64,000 nt of DNA from Flavobacterium lutivivi (GTDB lineage: Bacteria; Bacteroidota; Bacteroidia; Flavobacteriales; Flavobacteriaceae), in NCBI RefSeq assembly GCF_014642275.1, contig NZ_BMIM01000008.1, positions 1-64,000 on the forward strand, in the 5' to 3' direction. Position 1 is the first letter of the stretch. Every line of letters starts with the position of its first letter. Under the pieces are notes generated by a model. It did no database searches. It worked only from the letters and a program-made list of their open reading frames with translations, and was not told where the DNA came from. This document shows positions 8,211-16,601 of the stretch, one piece after another. The translations under genes were made by a program, and so were the position numbers.

Positions 8211-8969
8211 ATGGCTAGACAGAAAGGCATAATTAAATTGAAAGGTACTATCGGCGATATTACTTTTTATAAAACACAAGACGGGCATCTTGCTCGCGAG
8301 AAAGGAGGAATTGACGCTAGCAGAATTAAAAGTGATCCTGCGTTTCAGCGAACTCGTGAGAATGGTTCTGAATTTGGACGTGCCGGAAAGGCAGGTAAAG
8401 TTCTGCGAACTGCATTGAGAGCTTTGCTATTAAATTCTGCTGATGGAAGAATGGTAAGCCGCTTAACCCAACAAATGGTTAAAGTTATCCAAGCTGATTT
8501 GGTAAGCGAACGAGGTTTGCGAAACGTTATTGATGGTGAAGTTGATTTGCTTGTTGGCTTTGAATTCAATATTCGTGGTAAACTAGGTACAAGCTTGTTT
8601 GCTCCTTTTGTTGGCACTATTGACAGAGTTGCTGGAGAAATCAAAGTTGATTTGGCTTCGTTTATTCCGATAAATATGGTTGCTGCTCCTGGTGGAACTA
8701 CTCATTTTAAAATTATTTCGGCTGGAGCTGAAATTGATTTTGAAGCGGAAACCTTTGTTGAAGCACATTCTGAATCGGCAATTTTGCCATGGGATGCTAC
8801 TGCTACTGCTGCAATAAACCACGTTAACGCTGTTACACCTGCCAGTACAAAACCATTGTTTTTGGCTTTGGGTGTTGAGTTCTATCAAGAGGTTAATGGT
8901 GCAATGTATCCATTGAAAAATGGAGCATTTAACCCATTGTCTATTGTGCAAGTTGATGGTGGCGTTTAA
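8211..8969 (+). CDS. conserved hypothetical protein of flavobacterial mobile regions
   Basis: A 252-residue soluble protein with a basic N-terminus (MARQKGIIKLKGTIGDITFYK) and an all-beta-looking C-terminal half. No signal peptide or catalytic motif is visible. It is first of five plus-strand genes; its stop codon overlaps the ATG of the DUF5675 gene (TAATG). I recognise it as a recurrent gene in Bacteroidetes accessory regions but know no function. A structural or phage-related role is possible given its small neighbours; this is inference. Confidence 0.7.
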   Translation: MARQKGIIKLKGTIGDITFYKTQDGHLAREKGGIDASRIKSDPAFQRTRENGSEFGRAGKAGKVLRTALRALLLNSADGRMVSRLTQQMVKVIQADLVSERGLRNVIDGEVDLLVGFEFNIRGKLGTSLFAPFVGTIDRVAGEIKVDLASFIPINMVAAPGGTTHFKIISAGAEIDFEAETFVEAHSESAILPWDATATAAINHVNAVTPASTKPLFLALGVEFYQEVNGAMYPLKNGAFNPLSIVQVDGGV

Positions 8970-9364
8970 TGGAACTCCAACTCATCAGAACTTATTTCCC
9001 TGATGGAACAAACGGTAAACTAGAATGCAAAGGCAAATTGATTTGTTACACCATCGAATTGCCTTGGAAGAATAACGAAACGAAAGTTTCCTGCATTCCA
9101 GAAGGGAAGTATTTTATTAAAAAGCGATACAGCAGAAAGTTTCAATGGCACTTGGAAGTGATTGATGTAAAAAATAGAAAGTTAATTCTGTTTCATCCTT
9201 CCAATAATGCTTTGAAAGAACTAAACGGATGTATTGCACCAGTTGCAAAAATTAGTGGACCTGGATTAGGTCTGCAATCTCGACTGGCATTTACCAAGTT
9301 GAAAAACTTGGTTTATCGTGCTTTAGATAGCACAGAAACAGTTTTATTAATTATTAAATCATAA
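8969..9364 (+). CDS. DUF5675 family protein
   Basis: A 131-residue protein. The sequence CIPEGKYFIKKRYSRKF and LILFHPSNNALKELNGCIAP resembles DUF5675, a small domain seen in phage and mobile-element loci and related in pattern to short L,D-transpeptidase-like or lysis-associated proteins. It is translationally coupled to the preceding gene. Enzymatic activity is not established; Cys38, Cys48 and Cys89 are visible but no confident catalytic triad. Confidence 0.7.
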   Translation: MELQLIRTYFPDGTNGKLECKGKLICYTIELPWKNNETKVSCIPEGKYFIKKRYSRKFQWHLEVIDVKNRKLILFHPSNNALKELNGCIAPVAKISGPGLGLQSRLAFTKLKNLVYRALDSTETVLLIIKS

Positions 9365-9369
9365 ATAAT

Positions 9370-10188
9370 ATGAAAAATTTATTCGGAGCTGCTGCTCCAA
9401 CAAATCGTGTTTTAAAAAGCTTCAAAATGTTGATGCTTATTGTATTTGTAGCTATTGGATTTACAAGTTGTAATGACCAATCAAAATCGGAAGTTTCGCC
9501 AAAAACGGAATTACTAGAAAAAACTGATTTAGAAAAATTAGCAAGTAATCCAGAGATTGGTGGAAACCAAACTGGAGGTCGTCGCTTTTGTCATTTTCAA
9601 AAATCTTTTGATATTGGAGGTGGAACAGGTGGTCAAGAAAGACGAAATTTTGACATCGGTGGATCTGGTGCCGGACAAGTGCCTCCAAAACGCATTTGTG
9701 ATTTATGTTTAGGTTACGATGTTAAAAATAAGTCTACTATTGGAGGTCTAAGCACCACCAGATCCTATTCGGATATTGGTGGTAATCAGTCAGTACCTCC
9801 AAGACGTATTTGTAATGTTTATTCTAAAACTGAAATCGGCGGTGGCAAGAATTCTACTGGAGGTTTACAAATAGCTTCTGATATAGGTGGTGGTAAAGGA
9901 ACTTCAACAGGTACTGGTCAAATAAATTCTTATAATCAATTTGATATTGGTGGTAAAGATGGAAAAGGAACTTCTACAGGTGGAGAATACTATTCTTCAG
10001 ATATTGGCGGAAGAAGTACAACAGGAGAATATACTATCTCGGATATCGGAGGAAAAAGTACAAGTACAACAGGAAATTTTACTTTGAATGACATAGAAGG
10101 TAAAAAAGATTTGAGAGTTATTAGAAGAAAACTTGAACCCTTTGTATCAGATATTGGTGGTAGAGGTTCTAGTGGCACTGGTCTTTAA
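9370..10188 (+). CDS. lipoprotein with about 12 repeats of a DIGG motif
   Basis: A 272-residue protein. A short basic N-terminal extension precedes a hydrophobic segment (about 20-32) ending in the lipobox GFTSC (Cys34), so it is probably an exported lipoprotein. The rest is a low-complexity Gly/Ser/Thr chain in which the core [DET]IGG occurs 11 times plus one DIEG, roughly every 12-30 residues, often as SDIGG. Early units also contain R[RI][FI]C-type segments (GGRRFCHF, PPKRICDL, PPRRICNV). No known domain is recognised. It may be a surface repeat protein or a multi-unit precursor; neither is established. Confidence 0.7.
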   Translation: MKNLFGAAAPTNRVLKSFKMLMLIVFVAIGFTSCNDQSKSEVSPKTELLEKTDLEKLASNPEIGGNQTGGRRFCHFQKSFDIGGGTGGQERRNFDIGGSGAGQVPPKRICDLCLGYDVKNKSTIGGLSTTRSYSDIGGNQSVPPRRICNVYSKTEIGGGKNSTGGLQIASDIGGGKGTSTGTGQINSYNQFDIGGKDGKGTSTGGEYYSSDIGGRSTTGEYTISDIGGKSTSTTGNFTLNDIEGKKDLRVIRRKLEPFVSDIGGRGSSGTGL

Positions 10189-10218
10189 TACATCGTTAAA
10201 TTTCTAATTTAGAAAGTG

Positions 10219-10437
10219 ATGAATATTATTAAACGAGCGAAAGCTCCCACTCCGAAATTTTTTAAAGTGCTTCGAAATATTGGTTTGGTTATCGCTACTG
10301 TTGGTGGAACTATTTTAGCAACTCCAGTTACTTTGCCAGTTGTGATTACTACAATTGGAGGTTATTTGGCAGTAGTTGGTGGCGTTGTTTCGGCAGTTAG
10401 CCAATTGACAACTGAAAAAGATGGAGGCACAAACTAA
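10219..10437 (+). CDS. small membrane protein with two hydrophobic segments
   Basis: A 72-residue protein with a basic N-terminus (NIIKRAKAPTPKFFKV) and two Gly/Val-rich hydrophobic segments (about 22-38 and 41-58). ATG 10219 is chosen over the GTG at 10216 because AGAAAG precedes it at a normal distance. Size and topology resemble a holin or small pore peptide, but sequence identity to a holin family is not demonstrable here. It overlaps the next small gene. Confidence 0.6.
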   Translation: MNIIKRAKAPTPKFFKVLRNIGLVIATVGGTILATPVTLPVVITTIGGYLAVVGGVVSAVSQLTTEKDGGTN

Positions 10438-10600
10438 TCCAACGTTAGTTGGTACAGCTGGCGGTACATTTTTGAGTATCGTACCAAATATCTTATCCGA
10501 AGATGTTGTAAGAACGGTTATTTTAGCAGCCGTTGGAGCCGTTGTAAGTTTTACGATATCGCTACTGCTCAAATACATAATAAAGAAGCACAAGAAATAG
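10421..10600 (+). CDS. small holin-like membrane protein (59 aa)
   Basis: ATG 10421 overlaps the end of the preceding gene by 17 bp in another frame. The product starts MEAQTNPTLVGTAGGTF, has one strong hydrophobic helix (about 32-52) and a basic tail (KYIIKKHKK), the charge pattern of small phage membrane proteins. It ends 41 bp before a strong terminator, closing a five-gene cassette. A holin-like role is inference only. Confidence 0.6.
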   Translation: MEAQTNPTLVGTAGGTFLSIVPNILSEDVVRTVILAAVGAVVSFTISLLLKYIIKKHKK

Positions 10601-10640
10601 TTTTACTCTAGTTGTTGTGACCTTTGGGTTAAACAAGATG

Positions 10641-10667
10641 AAAGCCAAGTCGTGAGATTTGGCTTTT
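10641..10667 (+). terminator. rho-independent terminator closing the 8.2-10.6 kb cassette
   Basis: AAAGCCAA ... TTGGCTTT hairpin followed by a T run, 41 bp after the last stop. Confidence 0.8.
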
Positions 10668-10674
10668 TTGATTT

Positions 10675-10854
10675 TTAGACTTCTCCAAATTGGTTGAGTA
10701 TTACCTCAACCACTACCACTTCGGAATTATACCAATACAAATCGTTGTATTTTGCATAATCTAGAGCTTTTGTTCTGCTATCAAAAGCACCAAAGAAAAC
10801 TCTTGATGCTTTTGATTTCCAACTGTCGGTTTGAAATAATAAAAATACACTCAT
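10675..10854 (-). CDS. small hypothetical protein (59 aa)
   Basis: An ATG at 10854 opens a frame of 59 residues beginning MSVFLLFQTDSWKSKASRVF and ending NQFGEV. It fills the gap between the terminator at 10667 and the DUF6943-like gene, and is directly downstream of that gene on the same strand (30-bp gap). Composition is protein-like and soluble. No family recognised. Confidence 0.5.
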   Translation of the reverse strand: MSVFLLFQTDSWKSKASRVFFGAFDSRTKALDYAKYNDLYWYNSEVVVVEVILNQFGEV

Positions 10855-10884
10855 AAGATTGATTTTTAAGGGTTATTAAATAAA

Positions 10885-11307
10885 TTATTTGTTACAGTAG
10901 CGGTGTAGAATAACTCTACGCATATCGTTTATAAGATTGATATTCTCGTGAAATTGTTTTTCTTTTAGCTCTAATAATTGAAGTGCTTTAACATCTTTTT
11001 TATGTTGTTCAAAATCCTGTAAAATTTCATTTGATTTGGTTTGAAATTCTTTTCTGAAATCATCAATTTTTAAAAATGGAATTACAGAACCACAAAGGTT
11101 TTTGTGCCAAAATTTAGATTGCCACATACTGAAAGTTACCCAGTACATATTTTCACAATCTTCTTCATTTGAAAAAATGATGACGAAACTGTTAGTAAAT
11201 GGCGTTTTTTGTGGCTTTCCGCTGTTCATCCCTTTGTTAAGTAGGAATAAATGAGGTTTTGAGTAAATCGTCCCAACTCGGTGTGTTTTAATGATGAAGT
11301 TCGGCAT
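10885..11307 (-). CDS. DUF6943-like hypothetical protein
   Basis: A 140-residue soluble protein starting MPNFIIKTHRVGTIYSKPHLF and ending MRRVILHRYCNK. The phrases NKGMNSGKP and YWVTFSMWQSKFWHKNLCGSVIPFL match my memory of the DUF6943 family of Bacteroidetes conjugative and mobilizable elements. The C-terminal third is a charged helix. Role unknown. It lies next to the inverted-repeat-rich non-coding region. Confidence 0.65.
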   Translation of the reverse strand: MPNFIIKTHRVGTIYSKPHLFLLNKGMNSGKPQKTPFTNSFVIIFSNEEDCENMYWVTFSMWQSKFWHKNLCGSVIPFLKIDDFRKEFQTKSNEILQDFEQHKKDVKALQLLELKEKQFHENINLINDMRRVILHRYCNK

Positions 11308-11447
11308 AACATTCGGCTTTTAAACTGGTTAGATTTTCAATTTTCCGCAGAATTTCATTTGAAATACCAAAGTGCCTCGCTCCGCTCCGCCCATTAAAAT
11401 TTTTCAAAAGAAAAAAAGAAAAAAAAGAAAGTCGTCTATCAAGTGGA

Positions 11448-11598
11448 GGTTTCAAGAAAAAAAGTTTTTTAGAAAAAATACTACCCGATGTATCATCGGA
11501 ATCAACTTCGTTGAATCGGAAATTAGAGTGTAAGCGAAACGATATGGGTGGAGATTTTTTCTAAAACCCGAAGGGCTTGAACTTTTTTTCTTGAAACC
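11448..11598 (+). repeat. large composite inverted repeat (structure 1)
   Basis: The left arm 11448-11479 is a continuous 32 nt. Its reverse complement is present on the right as two blocks, 11580-11598 (19 nt, perfect) and 11554-11566 (13 nt, perfect), separated by a 13-nt insert containing CCCGAAGGG. The loop holds a further perfect hairpin CCGATG-TAT-CATCGG (11485-11499). This lies in the gene-free stretch 11308-12142. Confidence 0.8.
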
Positions 11599-11715
11599 GG
11601 AACTTATCTTTACTTTCTTTTATTTATTTTTTTATTTTTCCGTTAATCCGAGAATTTTCCGTTGAGGGAAGATTTCAAAAAAACTTGATGAAATAGATAT
11701 AGTTCTTCGGAAAGG

Positions 11716-11788
11716 GTATGAAATTTTAATGGCTTCATAAAATTCAAAATAATAACAACGCTTTTATGTGGTCATTAAAATTTCATAC
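11716..11788 (+). repeat. long hairpin (structure 2)
   Basis: Perfect 16-bp arms GTATGAAATTTTAATG (11716-11731) and its complement (11773-11788), then symmetric 4-nt internal loops, then 7-bp arms CATAAAA/TTTTATG (11736-11742, 11762-11768) around a 19-nt loop. The regular geometry suggests a functional DNA or RNA structure. Confidence 0.8.
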
Positions 11789-12142
11789 TCTTTCTTACCG
11801 TTTGATTTTTTGAGGATGCCTAAATAGTGTTCAGTAATCAGTAATTACTGTTCAATCGGAATACTGTTTTGAAAATGGAAAGCATCTTCAAAAAAACAAT
11901 GCAAATACTAGCCTAGTGCGCTGGCAGTAGCTCAAAGCAAGTGTGTCTTTTTTTATTTACTTACTATGATGTTTCTGATTGATTTTACTATCAGCTTAAT
12001 GCCAAAACTTCTAATAAAAAATGATTTCGAATGTTAGGATAAATAACTTTATGAAACCGCTAGGTATTAAGATGATGGAAAAGCAATTTATTTTTCGTTC
12101 TGGCAAATAAAAAAAGATACTCTTGCTGGCTCTTTTGGTTTT

Positions 12143-12379
12143 GTGGGTAATAAAATGGCTTTTACCATAGGCAAATTAACAGAAATTGAAAGCCATTTTA
12201 TTACTTACAAAAGCAATGAAAACACTACCGATTTAACCACAAAGTTGATAAAAACAGTTACCGTGAACGTTCTTAAAAGCAATGATATCCGTAATGCTTC
12301 CTATGAAATAGCGAACGTTGTTAAAGACAGTGGCGAAGGACGGTTTTTTTTAAAACAGGCTGGTGCGAGGAAGTTTTAA
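12143..12379 (+). CDS. orphan reading frame, possibly a gene remnant
   Basis: A 78-residue open frame ending EGRFFLKQAGARKF. The frame is open further upstream to a stop at 12068, adding IYFSFWQIKKDTLAGSFGFV without a start codon, as expected for a gene that has lost its 5' end. Its 3' end abuts the palindromic element at 12423. Composition is protein-like (charged, few rare features). No family recognised; it may be non-functional or not expressed. Confidence 0.3.
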   Translation: MGNKMAFTIGKLTEIESHFITYKSNENTTDLTTKLIKTVTVNVLKSNDIRNASYEIANVVKDSGEGRFFLKQAGARKF

Positions 12380-12422
12380 AAAAAGTTGTCCCGGAGCCAC
12401 TGGCAAGAGCGTTGGACGAGCG

Positions 12423-12517
12423 GCTTTTTTACATAATGTTATTATAGTGCATACGAGATTTTAATAAGTAGCAGGATAGTTCTTTATGCACTATAATGCC
12501 ACATTATGTAAAGAAGC
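12423..12517 (+). repeat. imperfect palindromic element (structure 3)
   Basis: Left arm 12423-12453 and right arm 12485-12517 pair over 17 bp with one mismatch (ACATAATGT core) plus a perfect 13-bp block (ATTATAGTGCATA), with a 31-nt loop. It is flanked by several GCGTTGG copies (near 12409, 12576, 12657 and 12694), as in dispersed palindromic repeats. Confidence 0.75.
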
Positions 12518-12740
12518 TTTGGAAAAAAAATTACTGGCATGAGTTGCGAAGCGTACGTGTTTTTGTTTTGTGCGTTGGGCAAGCTCTTTGGCTGATTGCG
12601 TGTAGGATTTATCAATTTACGTATAATTTTCTTGCCATCAGGCAAAGTGCTTGATGAGCGTTGGGACAAAAACCATGACAGTTATTTTTTTTGGAGCGTT
12701 GGGAAGGAGTGGCAATTAAATTACTTATTTAACATCAAAA

Positions 12741-13619
12741 TTACTTTAATATTATTTTAGTTTTAGTTGCTTTGTTTTCTCCTTTTGGAAAAATTAATAC
12801 AAATACATTATATGAGTTATTAAAATAATGATAGTTGAAATTTTGACTATAATTCTCTAATGGTAAAGATATTAAACCATCAAGTTTATGTTTTCTTTTA
12901 TATGCATGATCCTTCATAAATTCCCACTTATAGCCAAATTTTTCAGGCCAAGAAACCAAACCGAAACTTTCTAAGAATGATTTTGAATAAAATGCATTCC
13001 TAAATTTACCGTTTACTACGGCTCCTTTAGGGGATAATTGTTCTAAAATTAATAATGCACATCTTTGTTTAGAGTTTTCGACATATCTTCTGAAAGTAGC
13101 ATGATTAGATGCACCAAAATACTTCGACAATTGCATTACGGTTGGAAGACCTAATTCGTATTTTTTAACTTCATTTTCAAAACGGTCATTTTGAAATAAA
13201 GTTATTGACGCAAAATAATTTGCTTCTGCTTCAAATTCTTCTATTATATCTAAATCTAAGGTATCATCATCATCTAAAAACTGCATTGTTGCATTTTGCC
13301 ATGGTAAGACATTATGACCAACTTCATGCAATTTTACAAAACCTTGTCTATTTTCATTTTGATTAGTGTCTATATAAATTATTTTTTCTCTCCTATCTAA
13401 AAAACCTCTTACTTTTTCCCAACCAGATTTAAATGTCTCGCTAAAATTAAAAGTTTTGTGCTTTTTCTCTAATGAAGCTAAATCGATACCTGTTTCAAGA
13501 ATTAAATCAGAGTAATCAATTATTTTGTCTATTGGGGTTGGAAACACATCCAAAGCCTTAGATTGTTTCAAAATATCAAATGATATTTTTTCTATGTCCT
13601 TTTTAGAGTGTAACGTCAT
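12741..13619 (-). CDS. ImmA/IrrE-family metallopeptidase
   Basis: A 292-residue protein with the zinc-protease motif HEVGH (His98-His102) in a typical COG2856 context (REKIIYIDTNQNENRQGFVKLHEVGHNVLPW). Such enzymes cleave their partner XRE repressor in ICEBs1-type immunity circuits, or act in radiation or stress regulation. The start overlaps the upstream XRE gene by 17 bp, so translation is coupled. The C-terminal half (about 160-292) resembles the extension seen in mobile-element ImmA proteins. Likely role: de-repression of island genes on a damage or mating signal (inference). Confidence 0.88.
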   Translation of the reverse strand: MTLHSKKDIEKISFDILKQSKALDVFPTPIDKIIDYSDLILETGIDLASLEKKHKTFNFSETFKSGWEKVRGFLDRREKIIYIDTNQNENRQGFVKLHEVGHNVLPWQNATMQFLDDDDTLDLDIIEEFEAEANYFASITLFQNDRFENEVKKYELGLPTVMQLSKYFGASNHATFRRYVENSKQRCALLILEQLSPKGAVVNGKFRNAFYSKSFLESFGLVSWPEKFGYKWEFMKDHAYKRKHKLDGLISLPLENYSQNFNYHYFNNSYNVFVLIFPKGENKATKTKIILK

Positions 13620-13968
13620 TATTCTTCTTATACCTTAAGAATTTTATAAAATCTAATACCTCCTTTTCTTCATCTTCCGAAAGTTTGTCTTTGTAGAAGG
13701 CAATTTCTCTTTCTAATAATGATTGCTTAGGTTTAACTTCTGTAAGATCATTTTTTTCAATAATCCCTGAAGCATAGAGTAAAACATTTAAATCGATTTT
13801 GTAGACGTTAGCTAGTTTATAAAGTATACTAGCTGAAGGTTTCTTAATTTTATCATTCTCTAATTGACTTAAATAAGCATTAGATATACCAGTTGCGATT
13901 TCAACATCCCGAAGAGTAAGGGAAACATTTTCACGCGTACTTTTTAATGTTTTGCCTAGAGTTTCCAT
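13603..13968 (-). CDS. XRE-family repressor (ImmR-like)
   Basis: A 121-residue protein with an N-terminal Cro/C1 helix-turn-helix (about 8-62: TLRDVEIATGISNAYLSQLEN) and a C-terminal charged helical region (REIAFYKDKLSEDEEKEVLDFIKFL). It is paired with the ImmA-like peptidase downstream, the standard repressor-protease arrangement. It may control the island or the divergent ubiquitin-like operon 400 bp away. The repressor role is inferred from family and context. Confidence 0.85.
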   Translation of the reverse strand: METLGKTLKSTRENVSLTLRDVEIATGISNAYLSQLENDKIKKPSASILYKLANVYKIDLNVLLYASGIIEKNDLTEVKPKQSLLEREIAFYKDKLSEDEEKEVLDFIKFLRYKKNNDVTL

Positions 13969-14137
13969 GAATAAATTTTTTACAAAGATACTAATTAATT
14001 AATTATATCAAATATGATATTAAATTTATTTAGAAAATTTTATCAAAATACTTGCTAAGTAAATTTAGATTGTGTAGATTTGCATTGTTTTAGTATCATT
14101 ATGATTAATAAATTTTTAAATGAGATAGCTGATAAAT

Positions 14138-14257
14138 AAAAAAAACCCAATCGGACTTGGCGGTGCAGATTGGGTTATAGGGAATAAGTTTTTCGAGGAC
14201 TTTTAAAATACTTAGGCTTATCACCTCAGTACCCCTTTATTTTGTTGTGTAAAACTA
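14138..14257 (-). ncRNA. candidate small RNA on the minus strand
   Basis: On the minus strand TTTG (14280-14277) and TAGTTTTA (14257-14250) are spaced 19 nt, close to the flavobacterial TTTG-N19-TAnnTTTG promoter. About 105 nt downstream a hairpin AACCCAATC/GATTGGGTT (14144-14152, 14168-14176) ends in eight U residues. No open frame of interest lies between. The stretch 13969-14376 is otherwise gene-free. Confidence 0.35.
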
Positions 14258-14376
14258 CTATGTTTTTTGATAAAAACAAATTTTTAACAACAAAAACCGC
14301 TTGAAACTGAATACTCCATCAGTTTTTAAAGGAATTGGAGCGTTAAAATAATTTAAAATTAAAAAAAAACATTGTT

Positions 14377-15072
14377 ATGTTTACACAAAAAGACGGTCAT
14401 GATGACCACGGAAAAAAACCTTCGTTAGAATTAATTATTGAAGGCAAAAAGTTTGAATGGTTTGAGCAGTTTATCACTGGAAAACAACTTAAAGAATTAA
14501 GAGGGCTTCCTCTTGATTGTGAATTATTCTTAGATATAGTAGAACCTTGGAAAGATGACGCTATATTGAACGACGAAACTGTTGATTTGGCAAGACCAGG
14601 AATTGAGCAATTTTACATCAAGCAGAAATTAAAGTATTCTATTGATGGAAAAAACTTTGAAACTGATAAGCAGTATATCAAAGGTTCTCAAATTAGAAGA
14701 CAGGGAAATATAGCAGCTGATTTCCAAATCTACTTGGATAATAAACAACCTTGGGAAGACGATTTAATTGAAGACGATGAAATCGTAGATCTAGCTAGAC
14801 CCGGCAAAGAAAAATTCTATTCTAAAAAGGAAATCACTGAATTTATTATCATTGTTAATGGTAGAGAAAAGCAGTGGAACCAAAAAACAATAAGTTTTAA
14901 GCAAGTTGTTGAATTGGCATTTGGAAATTATCAAGAAAATCCAAACACTGTTTATACTGTAACTTACGCTAAAGGTCCTCATCAAAATCCTGAGGGTAGT
15001 ATGGTTAAAGGAGATAAAGTTTTTGTAACTAATAAAATGGTTTTCAATGCTACAGCAACTAATAAATCATAG
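14377..15072 (+). CDS. multiubiquitin-domain protein (three ubiquitin-like repeats)
   Basis: A 231-residue protein made of three consecutive beta-grasp units at about 17-86, 87-153 and 154-231. The first two units share the block VDLARPGxExFYxK. The third ends [25 protein letters not shown]-like, the usual end of bacterial multiubiquitin proteins. There is no terminal di-glycine. Family knowledge (Aravind and colleagues) links these proteins to E1-like ThiF enzymes and DUF6527 in prokaryotic ubiquitin-like systems, as here. It is first in a four-gene operon; its end overlaps the E1 gene by 26 bp. Whether it is conjugated, processed or acts as a scaffold is not known. Confidence 0.87.
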   Translation: MFTQKDGHDDHGKKPSLELIIEGKKFEWFEQFITGKQLKELRGLPLDCELFLDIVEPWKDDAILNDETVDLARPGIEQFYIKQKLKYSIDGKNFETDKQYIKGSQIRRQGNIAADFQIYLDNKQPWEDDLIEDDEIVDLARPGKEKFYSKKEITEFIIIVNGREKQWNQKTISFKQVVELAFGNYQENPNTVYTVTYAKGPHQNPEGSMVKGDKVFVTNKMVFNATATNKS

Positions 15073-16222
15073 TCCCGACCTTAAAAGGTTGCAAGATGAA
15101 GGTTATGAACTTGAGGTTAAAGGTGGATATTTACTTATCCACCATATACCTTATGTAACTCATCTTAGAGAAGTTAAATATGGTGTTTTGGTCAGTGAAT
15201 TGTCGTTGGCTAATAGTCAAAGGACTATTAAGCCAAGTACACACGTAATCAATTTTATAGGTGAATATCCTTGCAATGCCGATGGTAGTATTATCACTGC
15301 TATTCAACATTCCAATCAACAAAATCTTGGTCATGGAATTGTGATTAATTTTTCTTTTTCCAACAAACCACAAAATGGTTATGCTGATTATTATGAAAAA
15401 GTATCTACTTATGGAACAATTATTAGTTCACCTGCAAAAAGTATTGATCCCTTAGTTACTGAAAAGACTTTCAGAATTAGACAAAACGCAATTGATACTG
15501 ATGTTTTTCAATATATTGATACTAATTCCGGTAGAGCGAAAATTAATCTAATTAATGAAAAAATAAAAGGTCAAAAAGTTGCCATAATTGGGTTAGGCGG
15601 AACTGGTGCTTACATTCTGGATTTACTTTCAAAAACTCCTGTGAATGAAATTCATCTTTATGATGGCGACGTATTTTCGCAACATAATGCATTTCGTTCT
15701 CCTGGAGCTGCCGGAAAGGAGGATTTAGATACTGTGCCTTCAAAGGTTGACTATTACTTTAATCAGTATTCAAAAATTCATCAAAAGATTACTGCACATC
15801 ATAATTATGTTTCAAAAGATAATATGAAAGAACTATCAACGATGTCTTTTGTGTTTATATGTATTGATAATGATGTTTCCAGAAAGTTGATTATTCAATT
15901 TTTGTTAAAAAGCAATATTCCATTTATTGATGTTGGACTTGGTGTAAATGCGGTTGATGATACTCTAATTGGAACAGTAAGAGTGACAACTGGAACTCAT
16001 GAAAAGAATAATCATTTAGTTGATAGAATTCCTTTTGTTGATGAAGGTAATAACGATTATAACAGTAATATTCAAATAGCGGAGTTAAATTGTTTGAATG
16101 CTGTTTTAGCAGTAATTAAATGGAAAAAAATGTGTGGTTTCTATCAAGATTTGCGAGAAGAGCATCACAGTACTTACTCTATTAATGTTAATCAATTGAC
16201 TAGCGATGAAGTTACAGCATAA
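15047..16222 (+). CDS. E1-like ThiF adenylyltransferase with N-terminal DUF6791
   Basis: A 391-residue protein. Residues about 5-140 match the DUF6791 module that accompanies these E1 enzymes ([20 protein letters not shown]). Residues about 170-350 form the ThiF/Moe fold: nucleotide motif [13 protein letters not shown], acidic YDGD after the second strand, and CIDNDVSRK before the crossover. Cys349 in AELNCLNAV is a possible catalytic cysteine. The enzyme should adenylate a ubiquitin-like C-terminus. ATG 15047 overlaps the multiubiquitin gene; the DUF6791 homology begins only a few residues in, supporting this start. No E2 gene is present in the operon. Confidence 0.87.
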   Translation: MLQQLINHSPDLKRLQDEGYELEVKGGYLLIHHIPYVTHLREVKYGVLVSELSLANSQRTIKPSTHVINFIGEYPCNADGSIITAIQHSNQQNLGHGIVINFSFSNKPQNGYADYYEKVSTYGTIISSPAKSIDPLVTEKTFRIRQNAIDTDVFQYIDTNSGRAKINLINEKIKGQKVAIIGLGGTGAYILDLLSKTPVNEIHLYDGDVFSQHNAFRSPGAAGKEDLDTVPSKVDYYFNQYSKIHQKITAHHNYVSKDNMKELSTMSFVFICIDNDVSRKLIIQFLLKSNIPFIDVGLGVNAVDDTLIGTVRVTTGTHEKNNHLVDRIPFVDEGNNDYNSNIQIAELNCLNAVLAVIKWKKMCGFYQDLREEHHSTYSINVNQLTSDEVTA

Positions 16223-16559
16223 GTTTGTAGAGTTTATCCCAGAAGTATTGGAAGATGGAATATTATATATTTCGCTTACTTATTGTACAGCCATACACAA
16301 ATGTGTGTGTGGTTGTAACAATGAGGTTGTTACACCATTTTCACCAACTGATTGGAAAATGACGTTTGATGGAGAAACTATTAGTTTATCGCCTTCTATA
16401 GGCAATTGGAGTTTTGATTGTAAATCGCATTATTTCATTAGAAGAAGCGAAATAGAATTTGCTAGAATTTGGTCCTCAGATGAAATAAATGATGGAGTAA
16501 AAAAAGACGAAAAGAAAAAGAAAAGCTTCTTTTTTAAAAGAAAAAAGAAGAGAAAATAA
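16206..16559 (+). CDS. DUF6527 protein of the ubiquitin-like operon
   Basis: A 117-residue protein overlapping the E1 gene by 17 bp. It carries a Cys cluster ([14 protein letters not shown]) and a second metal-ligand pair (FDCKSHYF), consistent with a small zinc-binding treble-clef-like fold. The last 20 residues are almost all Lys/Arg/Phe. DUF6527 is known as a regular neighbour of multiubiquitin and ThiF genes. It may stand in for an E2/E3-type factor or a substrate adaptor; this is untested. Confidence 0.8.
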   Translation: MKLQHKFVEFIPEVLEDGILYISLTYCTAIHKCVCGCNNEVVTPFSPTDWKMTFDGETISLSPSIGNWSFDCKSHYFIRRSEIEFARIWSSDEINDGVKKDEKKKKSFFFKRKKKRK

Positions 16560-16601
16560 ATTTTAATTAAATTTGTAAGTAACTATCTAAAAAACAAAAT
16601 T

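Noticed and set aside
12484-12669. 61-codon minus-strand frame in the palindromic region
   Set aside because: It spans the inverted repeat arm and GCGTTGG blocks, so the frame is a by-product of the repeat sequence.
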